A stretch of DNA of 35,200 nucleotides from Sulfuricurvum sp. (GTDB lineage Bacteria; Campylobacterota; Campylobacteria; Campylobacterales; Sulfurimonadaceae): NCBI GenBank assembly GCA_024637215.1, contig JAGXFM010000025.1, positions 1 through 35,200 on the forward strand, given 5' to 3'. The stretch's first letter is position 1; each line of letters starts with the position of its first letter. Positions 25,641-34,399 of the stretch are shown one piece after another. Position numbers and translations under genes: made by a program. The notes beneath the pieces were generated by a model. That model was not told the origin of the DNA. It searched no databases and saw only the letters and a list, made by a program, of their open reading frames with translations.

Positions 25641-28148
25641 TTATTCTCCTACCAATTTAGCAATTATTTCGCGCGCATTATCGCACATTCTATTTTGTTT
25701 TTCAATTAAGAAGTGGTCACGTGCCATATTTTTGTTGGTATGGATCTTAGCAGTTGCGATATTGATCTGTGCTTCATCGAAACATTGGACAAAATAGGCC
25801 AAAAGCCCCCGTTGATTTGTTGTGTTGAGATTGAGTTGTGCGTAATGAATAGAGTGGTCACAATCGAGAGTAATTTCATTCGGTTTAATGATCGGTTTAG
25901 CGAGGGTCAGTTTTTTAGTCATATCAAACGCCTCTTCGACGATAATCTGAATTTGCTCCATTGTCCCCTCTAACGGGCGTTGTAAAAATTCGATTTTAAA
26001 GTATTTGATCCCGTCAAAAAGGGTGAAAATATCCATTGATGCTACGTCAAGATAGCTGAGTTTTCCTAATAAGTACCCAAGATTCAGAGGGATACGACGG
26101 AAAATGTGGATGACAAGTCCCCCTTCGATGTTAAGTTGATAGGTAAAGGTTTGGCATTCAAAGGCCTCTTTGGAAATATTGATAATTTCACTAGGGGTAT
26201 GTTTGAAAAAGAAAAGGTTGGATTCGATGGAGAGGAGTTTTTTCTGCTCAATTTTCGAGAGTTGAATAAATTCAGGATCGTGGATCAGACGTTTTTCTTT
26301 ATTTTCACGTTTAATAGCATCGGTAATCCGATCATTTTGGGAGGCGATTTCAAGGGAAGCTTCATAGAGTTCATGGAGTAGATTTGCACCGAAACTGGTA
26401 TAGGTTCCACTCCCCACACCGTTAATATCGGCATAGGTCAGAATATAAAGAAGGGTTAGATTCTCCGGCGTTTTGATTTTGGACATAAATTGGTAGAGGG
26501 TTTTTTCGTTGTAAAGATTTTCACGATAAGCGACGTTGCTCATTAAAACATGGTATCGTACGAGAAGCGCTCCTCGCTCGAACTGCGGAGTTGGAAGTTT
26601 CAAATTTTTGAGGAATGGGACGATAAGTTTTGCCCCCACTTCAGAGTGATCTTGTTTGCGCCCTTTGCCGGTATCATGTAAAAGTATAGCTGCTTTGAGG
26701 AGGAGCTTATCCGATGTATTTAGAGGATGATAAAGTGCTTCGACATACGGGTCTTGAATATTTTCAAGGGCTTCAATGCATTTAATCGAGTGTAAATCGA
26801 CAGGGTAATGGTGATACCCGTCAAATTGCGGTAAATGAAGTACTTTCTTAAACGCGCCGATGAGGTGATGTAAAATTCCCGCATCATAAAAGAGTTTTAC
26901 AATGACGTAAAAATGTTGGCGTTCAAAGAGCTTACGCAATAATGTGTAGGTTTTCACTTTGAGCGGATGTTTGATGTGGGTGTAGGTGAAATGAAACAGA
27001 ACACTGGAATCAAAATTCCATTCACGATCTTCGAGATTAACCAGTAACTCCAAGAGAGTGTCGATGGGAGGGGTTGCGATGTTATAGGAAGCGTAGAGTG
27101 TTGCGTCGATACGGTAGAATCCTTTTTGGAGTCTCCCTGCACGGAGTGCTGAAATTTGAGTAGGATCATTGAGATAAAGGCGAGCCATCTTTTTGACATA
27201 AATCTGAGTGAAATTATTAATCCGCCATTGCGCTTCCAACAACCGACTGACCAGTTTACGCTCGTCACTAAACCCAAGCATTTGTGCGATGCGCGGCATG
27301 TAATCAAGAACGAGTTGATCTTGTTGTTTGCCGCTGAGCAGATGGAGGGCACTACGGACGCGAAAGAGCAGCTCAAGAGCAATCCTATAATCACGGTAGT
27401 GTTCATCGCTAAAGAGTTCATTGCTGAGCTCTTTGAGACTATTGACGCCATAAATGGTTTTTGCTATCCAATAAAGCAGTTGCGAATCACGTAATCCACC
27501 TACCCCCTCTTTGATATGAGGTTGCATTGAAAAAGGAAATTTTCGACGACGAATATCGGCTTCTTCAATTTTAGCCAGTATAAACGTTTTTGGGTCATCA
27601 TTTCGGATAAGGGTTAAACGGTTTTGTGTGACACTCCACGTAAAGGGGGAACCAATGATGAGACGCGACTCCATGAGTGCTGTCTTGATGGTAATATCTT
27701 CCCGTGATGCACTCAATAAGTCATTGACATCATGAACACGATGGCCCAGTTTAAGCCCTGCATCCCATGCTAAATAGAGAAATTTTTCGATGATGGAAGC
27801 GGTATTGTATCCGTCGTTTTTTTCATACACGATCATGAGGTCGATATCACTGTGGACGCAGAGCTGCTCTCGACCGTAGCTCCCAAGTGCGATGAAAGCG
27901 ATAGGGATGGAGCTGCGCATCGGCAGATAGTTTCCAAACATCCGTCGCAGGATCGTTTTATACATGAGAGAGACAATGGAATCAAGTGTTTTGGTGTGAA
28001 TGACAAGAAAATCTTTTCCCTGATTACGTTCAAAGAGTTCCAAAAGTGAATTTTTATAATCGGAAATATACGTTTTAAAAAGTTTAGATATCTCAAAATC
28101 GCTTGCATTACGCTCGATGAGGTCTTCAATCTGTTCGCTGATGCTCAT
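25641..28148 (-). CDS. glnD: [Protein-PII] uridylyltransferase / uridylyl-removing enzyme
   Basis: Senses glutamine and adds or removes UMP on PII proteins. With the start at ATG 28148 it has 835 residues. The nucleotidyltransferase motif is GSYGR (89-93) with SDID (100-103); the HD hydrolase site is LLHDTGKG (489-496) preceded by HHYPVDLHS; two ACT-like regions follow, the last with TTNQRGLLAYFVQCFDEA. The frame is open further upstream to 28256, but that extension is low-complexity hydrophobic, would lie across a TACAAT promoter box (28169-28174), and the MSISEQIEDL start fits the family. Directly upstream of glmS. Confidence 0.94.
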   Translation of the reverse strand: MSISEQIEDLIERNASDFEISKLFKTYISDYKNSLLELFERNQGKDFLVIHTKTLDSIVSLMYKTILRRMFGNYLPMRSSIPIAFIALGSYGREQLCVHSDIDLMIVYEKNDGYNTASIIEKFLYLAWDAGLKLGHRVHDVNDLLSASREDITIKTALMESRLIIGSPFTWSVTQNRLTLIRNDDPKTFILAKIEEADIRRRKFPFSMQPHIKEGVGGLRDSQLLYWIAKTIYGVNSLKELSNELFSDEHYRDYRIALELLFRVRSALHLLSGKQQDQLVLDYMPRIAQMLGFSDERKLVSRLLEAQWRINNFTQIYVKKMARLYLNDPTQISALRAGRLQKGFYRIDATLYASYNIATPPIDTLLELLVNLEDREWNFDSSVLFHFTYTHIKHPLKVKTYTLLRKLFERQHFYVIVKLFYDAGILHHLIGAFKKVLHLPQFDGYHHYPVDLHSIKCIEALENIQDPYVEALYHPLNTSDKLLLKAAILLHDTGKGRKQDHSEVGAKLIVPFLKNLKLPTPQFERGALLVRYHVLMSNVAYRENLYNEKTLYQFMSKIKTPENLTLLYILTYADINGVGSGTYTSFGANLLHELYEASLEIASQNDRITDAIKRENKEKRLIHDPEFIQLSKIEQKKLLSIESNLFFFKHTPSEIINISKEAFECQTFTYQLNIEGGLVIHIFRRIPLNLGYLLGKLSYLDVASMDIFTLFDGIKYFKIEFLQRPLEGTMEQIQIIVEEAFDMTKKLTLAKPIIKPNEITLDCDHSIHYAQLNLNTTNQRGLLAYFVQCFDEAQINIATAKIHTNKNMARDHFLIEKQNRMCDNAREIIAKLVGE

Positions 28149-28168
28149 AGTAACTACTTTTTGAAGAT

Positions 28169-28174
28169 ATTGTA
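28169..28174 (-). promoter_or_regulatory. -10 box of the glnD-glmS operon
   Basis: TACAAT on the minus strand, about 20 nt before the preferred glnD ATG (28148). It is back to back with the mqnE promoter, 15 bp away. Confidence 0.45.
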
Positions 28175-28189
28175 CCGTTTTTCTTTTGC

Positions 28190-28195
28190 TATAAT
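28190..28195 (+). promoter_or_regulatory. Extended -10 promoter of mqnE
   Basis: TGC-TATAAT gives an extended -10 element, with an expected start near 28202 and a leader of about 25 nt before the ATG at 28227. A T-rich stretch lies upstream and there is no clear -35. Confidence 0.6.
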
Positions 28196-28226
28196 GCGCC
28201 AAAAAATAAGCAATAAAGAATAAACA

Positions 28227-29288
28227 ATGGATTTGATAGCAAAAGTAAAACGACATGAACGTCTGAGTTTCGAGGAAGCGGTCGCACTTTATGATTTAGA
28301 CCTCTTTACCCTTGGCGAACTTGCGGATGAGCGTCGTAAAGCATTACACGGTAAACGTACCTATTTTAATATCAACCGTCACATCAATCCGACCAATGTA
28401 TGTAAAGACATTTGTAAATTTTGTGCCTACAGCGCAAGCCGTAAAAATCCGAACCCTTATACGATGAGCCATGAAGAAATTTTGACGATTACGGATGATA
28501 TCGTTGCGCGCGGTATTTCGGAAGTTCATATCGTCTCTGCCCACAATCCTGAAACGGGATTGGAGTGGTATCTCGAAGTATTCAGTAAAATAAAAGCTCG
28601 CCATCCCAACCTCCATATCAAAGCCCTCACAGCGGCGGAAGTCCATTTTCTCGCCGAAGAGTACGGCAAAAGCTACGATGAGATTATCGATCTCATGATA
28701 ACCAACGGGGTTGACTCGATGCCCGGAGGCGGTGCGGAGATTTTTGACGAGAAAGTACGCGATTACATCTGCAAAGGGAAAGTTACTTCCGCACAGTGGC
28801 TCGAAATCCACCGCAAATGGCACGAACGTGGGATGAAATCCAATGTAACTATGCTCTTCGGTCATGTTGAAGAGCGACATCATCGGATCGATCATATGAT
28901 CCGTATTCGAGACTTGCAAGATGCAACAGGGGGGTTTAACTGCTTTATCCCTCTGGTGTATCAAAGCGAGAACAACTTTTTGAACGTCAAAGAGTCGATT
29001 ACGGCACATGAAATTCTCAAAACTATGGCGATTAGCCGTATTGTTCTCGATAATGTCTCTAACCTCAAAGCTTACTGGGTCACTTCAACGGTAAATCTGG
29101 CACTTGTCGCCCAAGAGTTTGGGGCGAATGACCTTGACGGTACGATCGAGCGCGAGTCGATCAACTCTGCTGCCGGAGCCAAAAGTGCGAATGGTGTCAA
29201 TCTTGAAGAGTTCGTTGCTCTAATAAAGAACAGCGGTTTTGAGCCGATCGAACGTGATAGCCTGTATAATACAATCAAAGCATGGTGA
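28227..29288 (+). CDS. mqnE: Aminofutalosine synthase (radical SAM, futalosine menaquinone pathway)
   Basis: Joins the radical of SAM to 3-[(1-carboxyvinyl)oxy]benzoate to give aminofutalosine, an early step of menaquinone synthesis in organisms without MenFDHCEB. The radical-SAM cluster motif is C59-X3-C63-X2-C66 in CKDICKFCAYSA. The MqnE hallmarks HHRIDHMIRIRDLQDATGGF and FIPLVYQSENN follow, and it has the expected length of 353 residues. MqnC is less likely given this signature. It leads a cluster with the glutamine amidotransferase (9 bp gap) and a membrane protein. The menaquinone produced would serve the NrfD-type complex encoded earlier in the window. Confidence 0.93.
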   Translation: MDLIAKVKRHERLSFEEAVALYDLDLFTLGELADERRKALHGKRTYFNINRHINPTNVCKDICKFCAYSASRKNPNPYTMSHEEILTITDDIVARGISEVHIVSAHNPETGLEWYLEVFSKIKARHPNLHIKALTAAEVHFLAEEYGKSYDEIIDLMITNGVDSMPGGGAEIFDEKVRDYICKGKVTSAQWLEIHRKWHERGMKSNVTMLFGHVEERHHRIDHMIRIRDLQDATGGFNCFIPLVYQSENNFLNVKESITAHEILKTMAISRIVLDNVSNLKAYWVTSTVNLALVAQEFGANDLDGTIERESINSAAGAKSANGVNLEEFVALIKNSGFEPIERDSLYNTIKAW

Positions 29289-29297
29289 GGAACAGCG

Positions 29298-29867
29298 ATG
29301 ATTTTAATGATTGATAACTATGACAGTTTTACCTACAACATTGTTCAGTATTGTTTGGAACTTGGGGCTGATTTGAAAATTATCCGTAACGATGAACTCA
29401 CGGTCGAAGAGATCGAAGCGTTGCATCCCGAAAAAATCATCATCTCTCCGGGCCCTGCAACCCCTGATGATGCGGGAGTGACACTCGATGTAATTCGTCA
29501 TTTCGCCGATAAAGTACCTATTTTAGGAATTTGCTTGGGACATCAAAGCATCGCACAGGCGTTTGGTGCTAATGTGGTACGCGCCAATCGGATGATGCAC
29601 GGGAAAACGTCTAAAATGATTCGTTCGGGAGATACCCCTATTTTTAATAAATTACCGGAGATGTTTACCGCTACACGTTATCACTCATTGATTGTTGAGC
29701 AGGAAAATCTCCCCGATGTGATTATTCCGACGGCGTATAGTGAAGATGACCATGAAATTATGGCATTAGAGATCAAAGATAAACCTATCTACGGTGTTCA
29801 ATTTCACCCAGAATCGATTATGAGTGAATTCGGACATGAGATACTGAACAACTTTTTGAAACTATGA
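29298..29867 (+). CDS. trpG: Anthranilate/aminodeoxychorismate synthase glutamine amidotransferase subunit
   Basis: A class I glutamine amidotransferase of 189 residues that supplies ammonia to TrpE or PabB. The catalytic triad is visible: Cys79 in GICLGHQ, His170 and Glu172 in QFHPES. The N-terminal MILMIDNYDSFTYN and ISPGPATPDDAG (49-60) are characteristic of TrpG/PabA. Which partner it serves cannot be decided from the sequence, and a single protein may serve both. No trpE, trpD or pabB is adjacent; the gene sits between mqnE and a membrane protein, overlapping the latter by 4 bp (ATGA). Confidence 0.92.
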   Translation: MILMIDNYDSFTYNIVQYCLELGADLKIIRNDELTVEEIEALHPEKIIISPGPATPDDAGVTLDVIRHFADKVPILGICLGHQSIAQAFGANVVRANRMMHGKTSKMIRSGDTPIFNKLPEMFTATRYHSLIVEQENLPDVIIPTAYSEDDHEIMALEIKDKPIYGVQFHPESIMSEFGHEILNNFLKL

Positions 29868-31048
29868 GAGAAAAAGTTCTTTTTTTAGCACTCTTAGGGG
29901 TTAATTTTTTAGTCCTTGTTTTGCAAATAAAAGGGCTCTCTATCGGGTATCATGAAGCGCAAATTTTATACGGTGAAGTATCCCCTTTACAACTGCTAAT
30001 CTCTTCTTCGCTCCATTTTTTCGGACAAAATGATTATATGCTTAGAGTGCCGATGATTGTACTTCATCTGCTTTCGGTCGTGTTACTTTACGGCATTTCA
30101 AAACATTATGTTTCACGGGAGCATGATCGTTTATGGATCGTTCTCATTTATATCCTTCTCCCCGGTGTCACGAGTGCGGCTTTGATTGTGGATAATGCGG
30201 GATTAGTTATTGCCTCATTATTCCTTTTTGTGTACATTCATCTTAATTTTGGACGCTATGCTTTGGGACTGATCCCTATCCTTGTTGTCATTGATCCTGC
30301 ATTTGCTTATCTTTTCTTTGCAATAGCTCTTTATGGTCTTTACCGAAAAGAGTATCTGTATACTTTATTCGGAGTGGTAGCTTTAATATTTTCTCTCAGC
30401 GTCTATGGGATACATGTCGGGGGATCGCCGGAGAGTCGTTTTTTGGATGCTCTGGGTGTGTATACGGCCATATTTTCACCTATTGTCTTTCTTTATCTTT
30501 TTTATGTTCTGTATCGTCGTATGATTTCCAAGGAGTGGGATCTAATTTGGATGATTGCGATGAGTGCCTTTATGATTTCCTTGTTGCTCTCATTTCGGCA
30601 AAAAGTAGAAATTCAAACCTTCGCCCCCTTTTTACTTTTGGCGTTACCGCTCGCGGCACAAACTTTTTTACACACCTATCGTATTCGCTTACGTGAATTC
30701 CGTGGACGGTACCGCTTCCTTTTTTATACGGCGTTTACCCTTTTAGTCCTCAATGTATTAGCGGTATTTTTTAACCACTATTTTTATCGCTTTTTAAATA
30801 ATCCGACACACCATTTCTCTTATCCGATGCATGTTGCGAAAGAACTTTCGGCAGTGTTACATCATGATAATATCAAATGCATTGATGCAGGAAATGAGAA
30901 ACTTCAATTACGTCTCCGTTTTTACGGAATCACACACTGTGAGGAGTATCGTTTGGAGAATGAGATGGCTCCGAGAAGTAAAAAAGTTACAATAAGTTAC
31001 ATTAAAAAGCCAATTTATGAGATGTATGTTACCAAAGTAAACAAATAA
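29864..31048 (+). CDS. Polytopic membrane protein, GT-C/ArnT-like glycosyltransferase relative
   Basis: A 394-residue protein with about nine or ten hydrophobic segments. The N-terminal layout, with TM1 followed by GYHEAQILYGE (28-38), then LRVPMIVLHLLSVVLLYG, resembles the GT39/ArnT type of polyprenyl-phosphate-sugar glycosyltransferases. The usual first-loop Asp-Glu is His-Glu here. A short periplasmic tail replaces the large C-terminal domain of ArnT or PMT proteins. Activity is therefore uncertain. Translation is coupled to trpG through the ATGA overlap, which is more likely co-transcription than shared function. Envelope or lipid glycosylation is the best guess. Confidence 0.68.
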   Translation: MREKVLFLALLGVNFLVLVLQIKGLSIGYHEAQILYGEVSPLQLLISSSLHFFGQNDYMLRVPMIVLHLLSVVLLYGISKHYVSREHDRLWIVLIYILLPGVTSAALIVDNAGLVIASLFLFVYIHLNFGRYALGLIPILVVIDPAFAYLFFAIALYGLYRKEYLYTLFGVVALIFSLSVYGIHVGGSPESRFLDALGVYTAIFSPIVFLYLFYVLYRRMISKEWDLIWMIAMSAFMISLLLSFRQKVEIQTFAPFLLLALPLAAQTFLHTYRIRLREFRGRYRFLFYTAFTLLVLNVLAVFFNHYFYRFLNNPTHHFSYPMHVAKELSAVLHHDNIKCIDAGNEKLQLRLRFYGITHCEEYRLENEMAPRSKKVTISYIKKPIYEMYVTKVNK

Positions 31049-31099
31049 TCATCTTTTTTCTGCAAAAACTTCCGAGAAGTCATTCAAATTCCCTATAAA

Positions 31100-31108
31100 T
31101 GATATAAT
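31100..31108 (+). promoter_or_regulatory. Extended -10 promoter of aclBA
   Basis: TGA-TATAAT forms a consensus extended -10 element 32 bp before the aclB ATG; AAGGAG follows as the Shine-Dalgarno. The -35 is poor. It marks aclBA as a transcription unit separate from mqnE-trpG. Confidence 0.6.
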
Positions 31109-31140
31109 TTTCGTTAAATAGATTATTCGAAGGAGTTGCA

Positions 31141-32457
31141 ATGGCTCAAAGAGCGATTCGTGAATACGATGGTAAAGCAATTTTCTCTAAACATTGGGAA
31201 AAATACTTCAGTGGGTTTCATTACGGTTTTAAATCAGTATTGGTAACCAATGGTGATGAATTACGCGCATGTGCGCAAAAACACGGATTTGAGTGGTTAA
31301 AACAAGAAGCTCTTGTAGCAAAGCCGGATATGCTATTCGGTAAACGGGGTAAAAATGATCTTGTATTGTTTAAAACCAATAAACCGGGTGATGTCACTCT
31401 TGAAGAAGCTGCCAAATGGATTGATGAAAAAATTTCTCACGAAACGACGCTTCTCTCCGGTCAACATGGAACATTGACCCATTTTATTGTTGAGCCGTTC
31501 ACTCCGCACTCTCAAGATCAAGAGTACTATATTTCAGCAACGACGGTCGGTGAAGACGATGTACTTTATCTATCGGCTGAGGGCGGTATGGAAGTTGAAG
31601 AGGGATGGGAAGAGAAAGTTAATGAAGTAACGATTCCGATCACGATGGATGATGCAAATATTGCACATTTGATCCGTGCAAACGTTCCTGCAGGAATTCC
31701 GGCGGAAAATAAAGAGCGCTTTATCACTTTTGCTGAGCAATTTTACAAATTCTATCGCGATTTGAACTTCGCTTATCTTGAAATCAATCCAATCGTTATG
31801 ATCGGTAACGATATGCATATTCTTGACCTTGTTGCACGTCTTGATGATACCGCAGGATTTATGATGGGTGAATCATGGTGCGGGGCCGAGTTCCCGACAG
31901 CGTTTGGGATGGAAGATCAATCTCCGGAAGAAAAAGCAATTGCAGAAGCAGACTCGAAATCGGGTGCTTCATTGAAACTTACGATCCTTAATCCGATGGG
32001 GCGCATTTGGACCATGGTTGCAGGTGGCGGTGCATCGGTTGTATATGCCGATACGATTGCAGACCTATCAGGAAATGTAGCCGATCTTGCGAACTACGGT
32101 GAGTATTCGGGCGGACCGACAACGGGTGAAACCAAATTTTATGCGGATACCGTATTGGATTTGATGACACGCCACAAGGATCCGAAAGGGCGCGATAAAA
32201 TCCTTATCATCGGCGGTGCGATTGCCAACTTTACCGATGTCGCAAAAACATTTACCGGAATTATCCAATCGTTTGAAACCTATGCAGATCGTATGAAAGA
32301 GCATAATACACGTATTTATGTACGCCGCGGCGGACCGAACTATGAAAAAGGTCTTAAAGATATTAAAGAAGCAGCAGACCGTTTGGGTCTCTATATCGAA
32401 GTTTATGGGCCAGAAACGCATGTCACTGACATTGTCCGTATGGCTTTAGAGAAATAA
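31141..32457 (+). CDS. aclB: ATP-citrate lyase beta subunit (reductive TCA cycle)
   Basis: With AclA it cleaves citrate to acetyl-CoA and oxaloacetate using ATP and CoA, the key carbon-fixing step of the reductive TCA cycle. The 438-residue protein has an N-terminal ATP-grasp region like succinyl-CoA synthetase beta (KPDMLFGKRGKNDLVLFK, about 61-78; YLEINPIVMIG) and a C-terminal CoA-ligase-type domain (GRIWTMVAGGGASVVYADT; NYGEYSGGPT). The unit of a separate B and A gene, 438 plus about 605 residues, is that of Campylobacterota and Chlorobi, not the fused animal enzyme. AAGGAGT precedes the ATG. aclA follows within 10 bp. Confidence 0.96.
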   Translation: MAQRAIREYDGKAIFSKHWEKYFSGFHYGFKSVLVTNGDELRACAQKHGFEWLKQEALVAKPDMLFGKRGKNDLVLFKTNKPGDVTLEEAAKWIDEKISHETTLLSGQHGTLTHFIVEPFTPHSQDQEYYISATTVGEDDVLYLSAEGGMEVEEGWEEKVNEVTIPITMDDANIAHLIRANVPAGIPAENKERFITFAEQFYKFYRDLNFAYLEINPIVMIGNDMHILDLVARLDDTAGFMMGESWCGAEFPTAFGMEDQSPEEKAIAEADSKSGASLKLTILNPMGRIWTMVAGGGASVVYADTIADLSGNVADLANYGEYSGGPTTGETKFYADTVLDLMTRHKDPKGRDKILIIGGAIANFTDVAKTFTGIIQSFETYADRMKEHNTRIYVRRGGPNYEKGLKDIKEAADRLGLYIEVYGPETHVTDIVRMALEK

Positions 32458-32467
32458 GGAGAGAATG

Positions 32468-34285
32468 ATGGGTGCTTTATTTACAAAAGATACACAAGCA
32501 ATTTTTTGGAACAACAACGCGAGCGCTATCCAACGTATGTTGGATTATGACTATGTTATCAATCGCACAAAACCCTCAGTTGCGGCAATCGTTGCTCCAA
32601 CGTCAGGTAATAAATTTGAGAAATTTTTCTATGGTCCCGATGAGATTATGGTTCCGGTTTTCCGTAACACGACTGAAGCGGCAGCAGCATTTCCTAATGC
32701 AGACGTTCTTTTAAACTTCGGATCATTTCGTACCGCGTATGACGTTACGATGGAAGCGATCACTCTTAAAGGGCAGTTCAAAACCGTCATGGTTACGGCT
32801 GAGGGGATTCCTGAGCGACTTGCTCGTAAAATGAACCAAGCGGCTCGTGATGCGGGTGTTGTTGTGATCGGACCGGCTACGGTCGGCGGTATTGCACCGG
32901 GCGGTTTCAAAATCGCAAATGTCGGCGGAACCATCGAAAATATTATTAACTCTAAATTGCACCGTGCAGGTTCATGTGGACTTGTAACCCGTTCAGGCGG
33001 TTTGTTCAATGAACTTTCCAACATCGTCAGTATCAATGCTGACGGTATCGCTGAGGGTGTTGCAATCGGTGGAGACCGATTTGTCGGATCGGTATTTATC
33101 GATAATCTTCTTCGTATGGAGAGTAACCCTGAAGTTAAATATATGGTTCTTCTCGGCGAAGTAGGGGGGACAGAAGAGTATAAAGTGATCGAAGCAGTAA
33201 AAGCGGGCAAGATCAAAAAGCCGATCATCGCATGGTGTATCGGTACCATCGCTAAACATTTCAGCTCAGGTGTTCAATTCGGTCACGCAGGTGCTTCGGC
33301 AAATGCGGATGCTGAAACAGCTGCAGCTAAAAATACGGCAATGGCAGCGGCAGGTATTCATGTCCCTGCGAGCTTCAACGATCTTCCACACACAATCGCG
33401 GAAGTCTACGGAAAACTTCGCGCAGCAGGTACTATCGGTGAGATTGTTGAACCGGAATTACGTGAAGTACCAAAAGTACGCCGTAAAAAAGAGTTCATTT
33501 GTACGATCTCTGATGACCGTGGTGATGAAGCAACCTACGCAGGTTATCCAATCAGTTCAGTGGCAACACCTGAGACAGGTTTTGGAATCGGTGATGTTAT
33601 TTCACTCCTTTGGTTCAAAAAACGTTACCCGAAATGGGCAACCGATTATCTTGAGACGGTTATCAAAACCGTTGCCGATCACGGTCCTGCCGTTTCAGGT
33701 GCCCACAATGCAAAAGTGACTGCTCGTGCAGGGAAAGACGTTATCAGTTCACTCGTAACGGGACTTTTGACCATCGGACCACGTTTCGGTGGTGCGATTG
33801 ACGATGCGGCACGTTATTTCAAATACGCAAACGACCGTGGTATGTCTCCGGCAGAGTTTATCGATTATATGAAGAAAGAGGGTAAAACCATTTCGGGTAT
33901 CGGTCACCGTATCAAATCGGTTCGTAATCCTGACCTTCGTGTATCGGGATTGAAAAAATATGCGGCAGAGCACTTCCCTGCAACACCATTGCTTGATTTT
34001 GCCCTTGAAGTCGAAAAGTTGACCACGTCGAAAAAAGATAACTTAATCCTGAACGTTGACGGTACTATCGGTATCTTGATGGTCGATATGTGGCGTGCAC
34101 TTGGTTATTCTGAGTCTGATATTGACGGCTTCATCGAAGCAGGTGCTTTGAATGCATTCTTCGTAGTGGGTCGTTCAATCGGATTTATCGGTCACATTTT
34201 GGATGAGAAACGTCTCGGTATGCCGATGTATCGCCATCCGACCGATGATATCCTCTACAACGTCGAACTCGCTGACGAAATTTAA
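32468..34285 (+). CDS. aclA: ATP-citrate lyase alpha subunit (reductive TCA cycle)
   Basis: The subunit that carries the phosphohistidine and the citryl-CoA lyase module. The N-terminal half is like succinyl-CoA synthetase alpha: APTSGNKFEKFF, IGPATVGGIAPGGFKIAN and the active His273 in GVQFGHAGASA. The C-terminal third is citrate-synthase-like: SGAHNAKVTARAGKD, IGPRFGGAIDDAARYF and GIGHRIKSVRNPD. Two ATG codons lie in tandem at 32465 and 32468; the second is chosen because the Shine-Dalgarno AAGGAG (32456-32461) is then 6 nt away, not 3. The length is 605 residues. It is co-transcribed with aclB and followed by a hairpin. Confidence 0.96.
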   Translation: MGALFTKDTQAIFWNNNASAIQRMLDYDYVINRTKPSVAAIVAPTSGNKFEKFFYGPDEIMVPVFRNTTEAAAAFPNADVLLNFGSFRTAYDVTMEAITLKGQFKTVMVTAEGIPERLARKMNQAARDAGVVVIGPATVGGIAPGGFKIANVGGTIENIINSKLHRAGSCGLVTRSGGLFNELSNIVSINADGIAEGVAIGGDRFVGSVFIDNLLRMESNPEVKYMVLLGEVGGTEEYKVIEAVKAGKIKKPIIAWCIGTIAKHFSSGVQFGHAGASANADAETAAAKNTAMAAAGIHVPASFNDLPHTIAEVYGKLRAAGTIGEIVEPELREVPKVRRKKEFICTISDDRGDEATYAGYPISSVATPETGFGIGDVISLLWFKKRYPKWATDYLETVIKTVADHGPAVSGAHNAKVTARAGKDVISSLVTGLLTIGPRFGGAIDDAARYFKYANDRGMSPAEFIDYMKKEGKTISGIGHRIKSVRNPDLRVSGLKKYAAEHFPATPLLDFALEVEKLTTSKKDNLILNVDGTIGILMVDMWRALGYSESDIDGFIEAGALNAFFVVGRSIGFIGHILDEKRLGMPMYRHPTDDILYNVELADEI

Positions 34286-34298
34286 TTCTTTTTCTATA

Positions 34299-34319
34299 AT
34301 CCCCATGTTTTGTGGGGAT
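34299..34319 (+). terminator. Hairpin after aclA (probable terminator)
   Basis: ATCCCCA pairs perfectly with TGGGGAT around a 7-nt loop, 13 bp after the aclA stop. The following sequence is T-rich but broken (AGAATCTCTCTTTCTT), so it may be an incomplete terminator. Confidence 0.5.
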
Positions 34320-34354
34320 AGAATCTCTCTTTCTTCCACTCCTTCATTTTTAGT

Positions 34355-34360
34355 TATAAT
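34355..34360 (+). promoter_or_regulatory. -10 box of the pseudopilin gene
   Basis: A TATAAT consensus 39 bp before the ATG at 34400, in an AT-rich region between the aclA hairpin and the pseudopilin gene. AAAGG at about 34386-34390 could serve as Shine-Dalgarno. Confidence 0.45.
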
Positions 34361-34399
34361 CGTTTTTTGATAAATTTTGATTTCTAAAGGTTTCTATAG

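Noticed and set aside
28149-28256. N-terminal extension of GlnD by 36 residues
   Set aside because: The extension is hydrophobic and unlike the family, lies across a -10 promoter box, and the shorter ATG gives a normal GlnD N-terminus.
28344-29009. Long open frame of 221 codons antisense to mqnE
   Set aside because: It lies wholly within the conserved radical-SAM gene, has no family features and no ribosome binding site.
32629-33249. Long open frame of 206 codons antisense to aclA
   Set aside because: It mirrors codon bias of the highly conserved aclA; its composition (Pro/Ser/Thr-rich) is that of a shadow frame.
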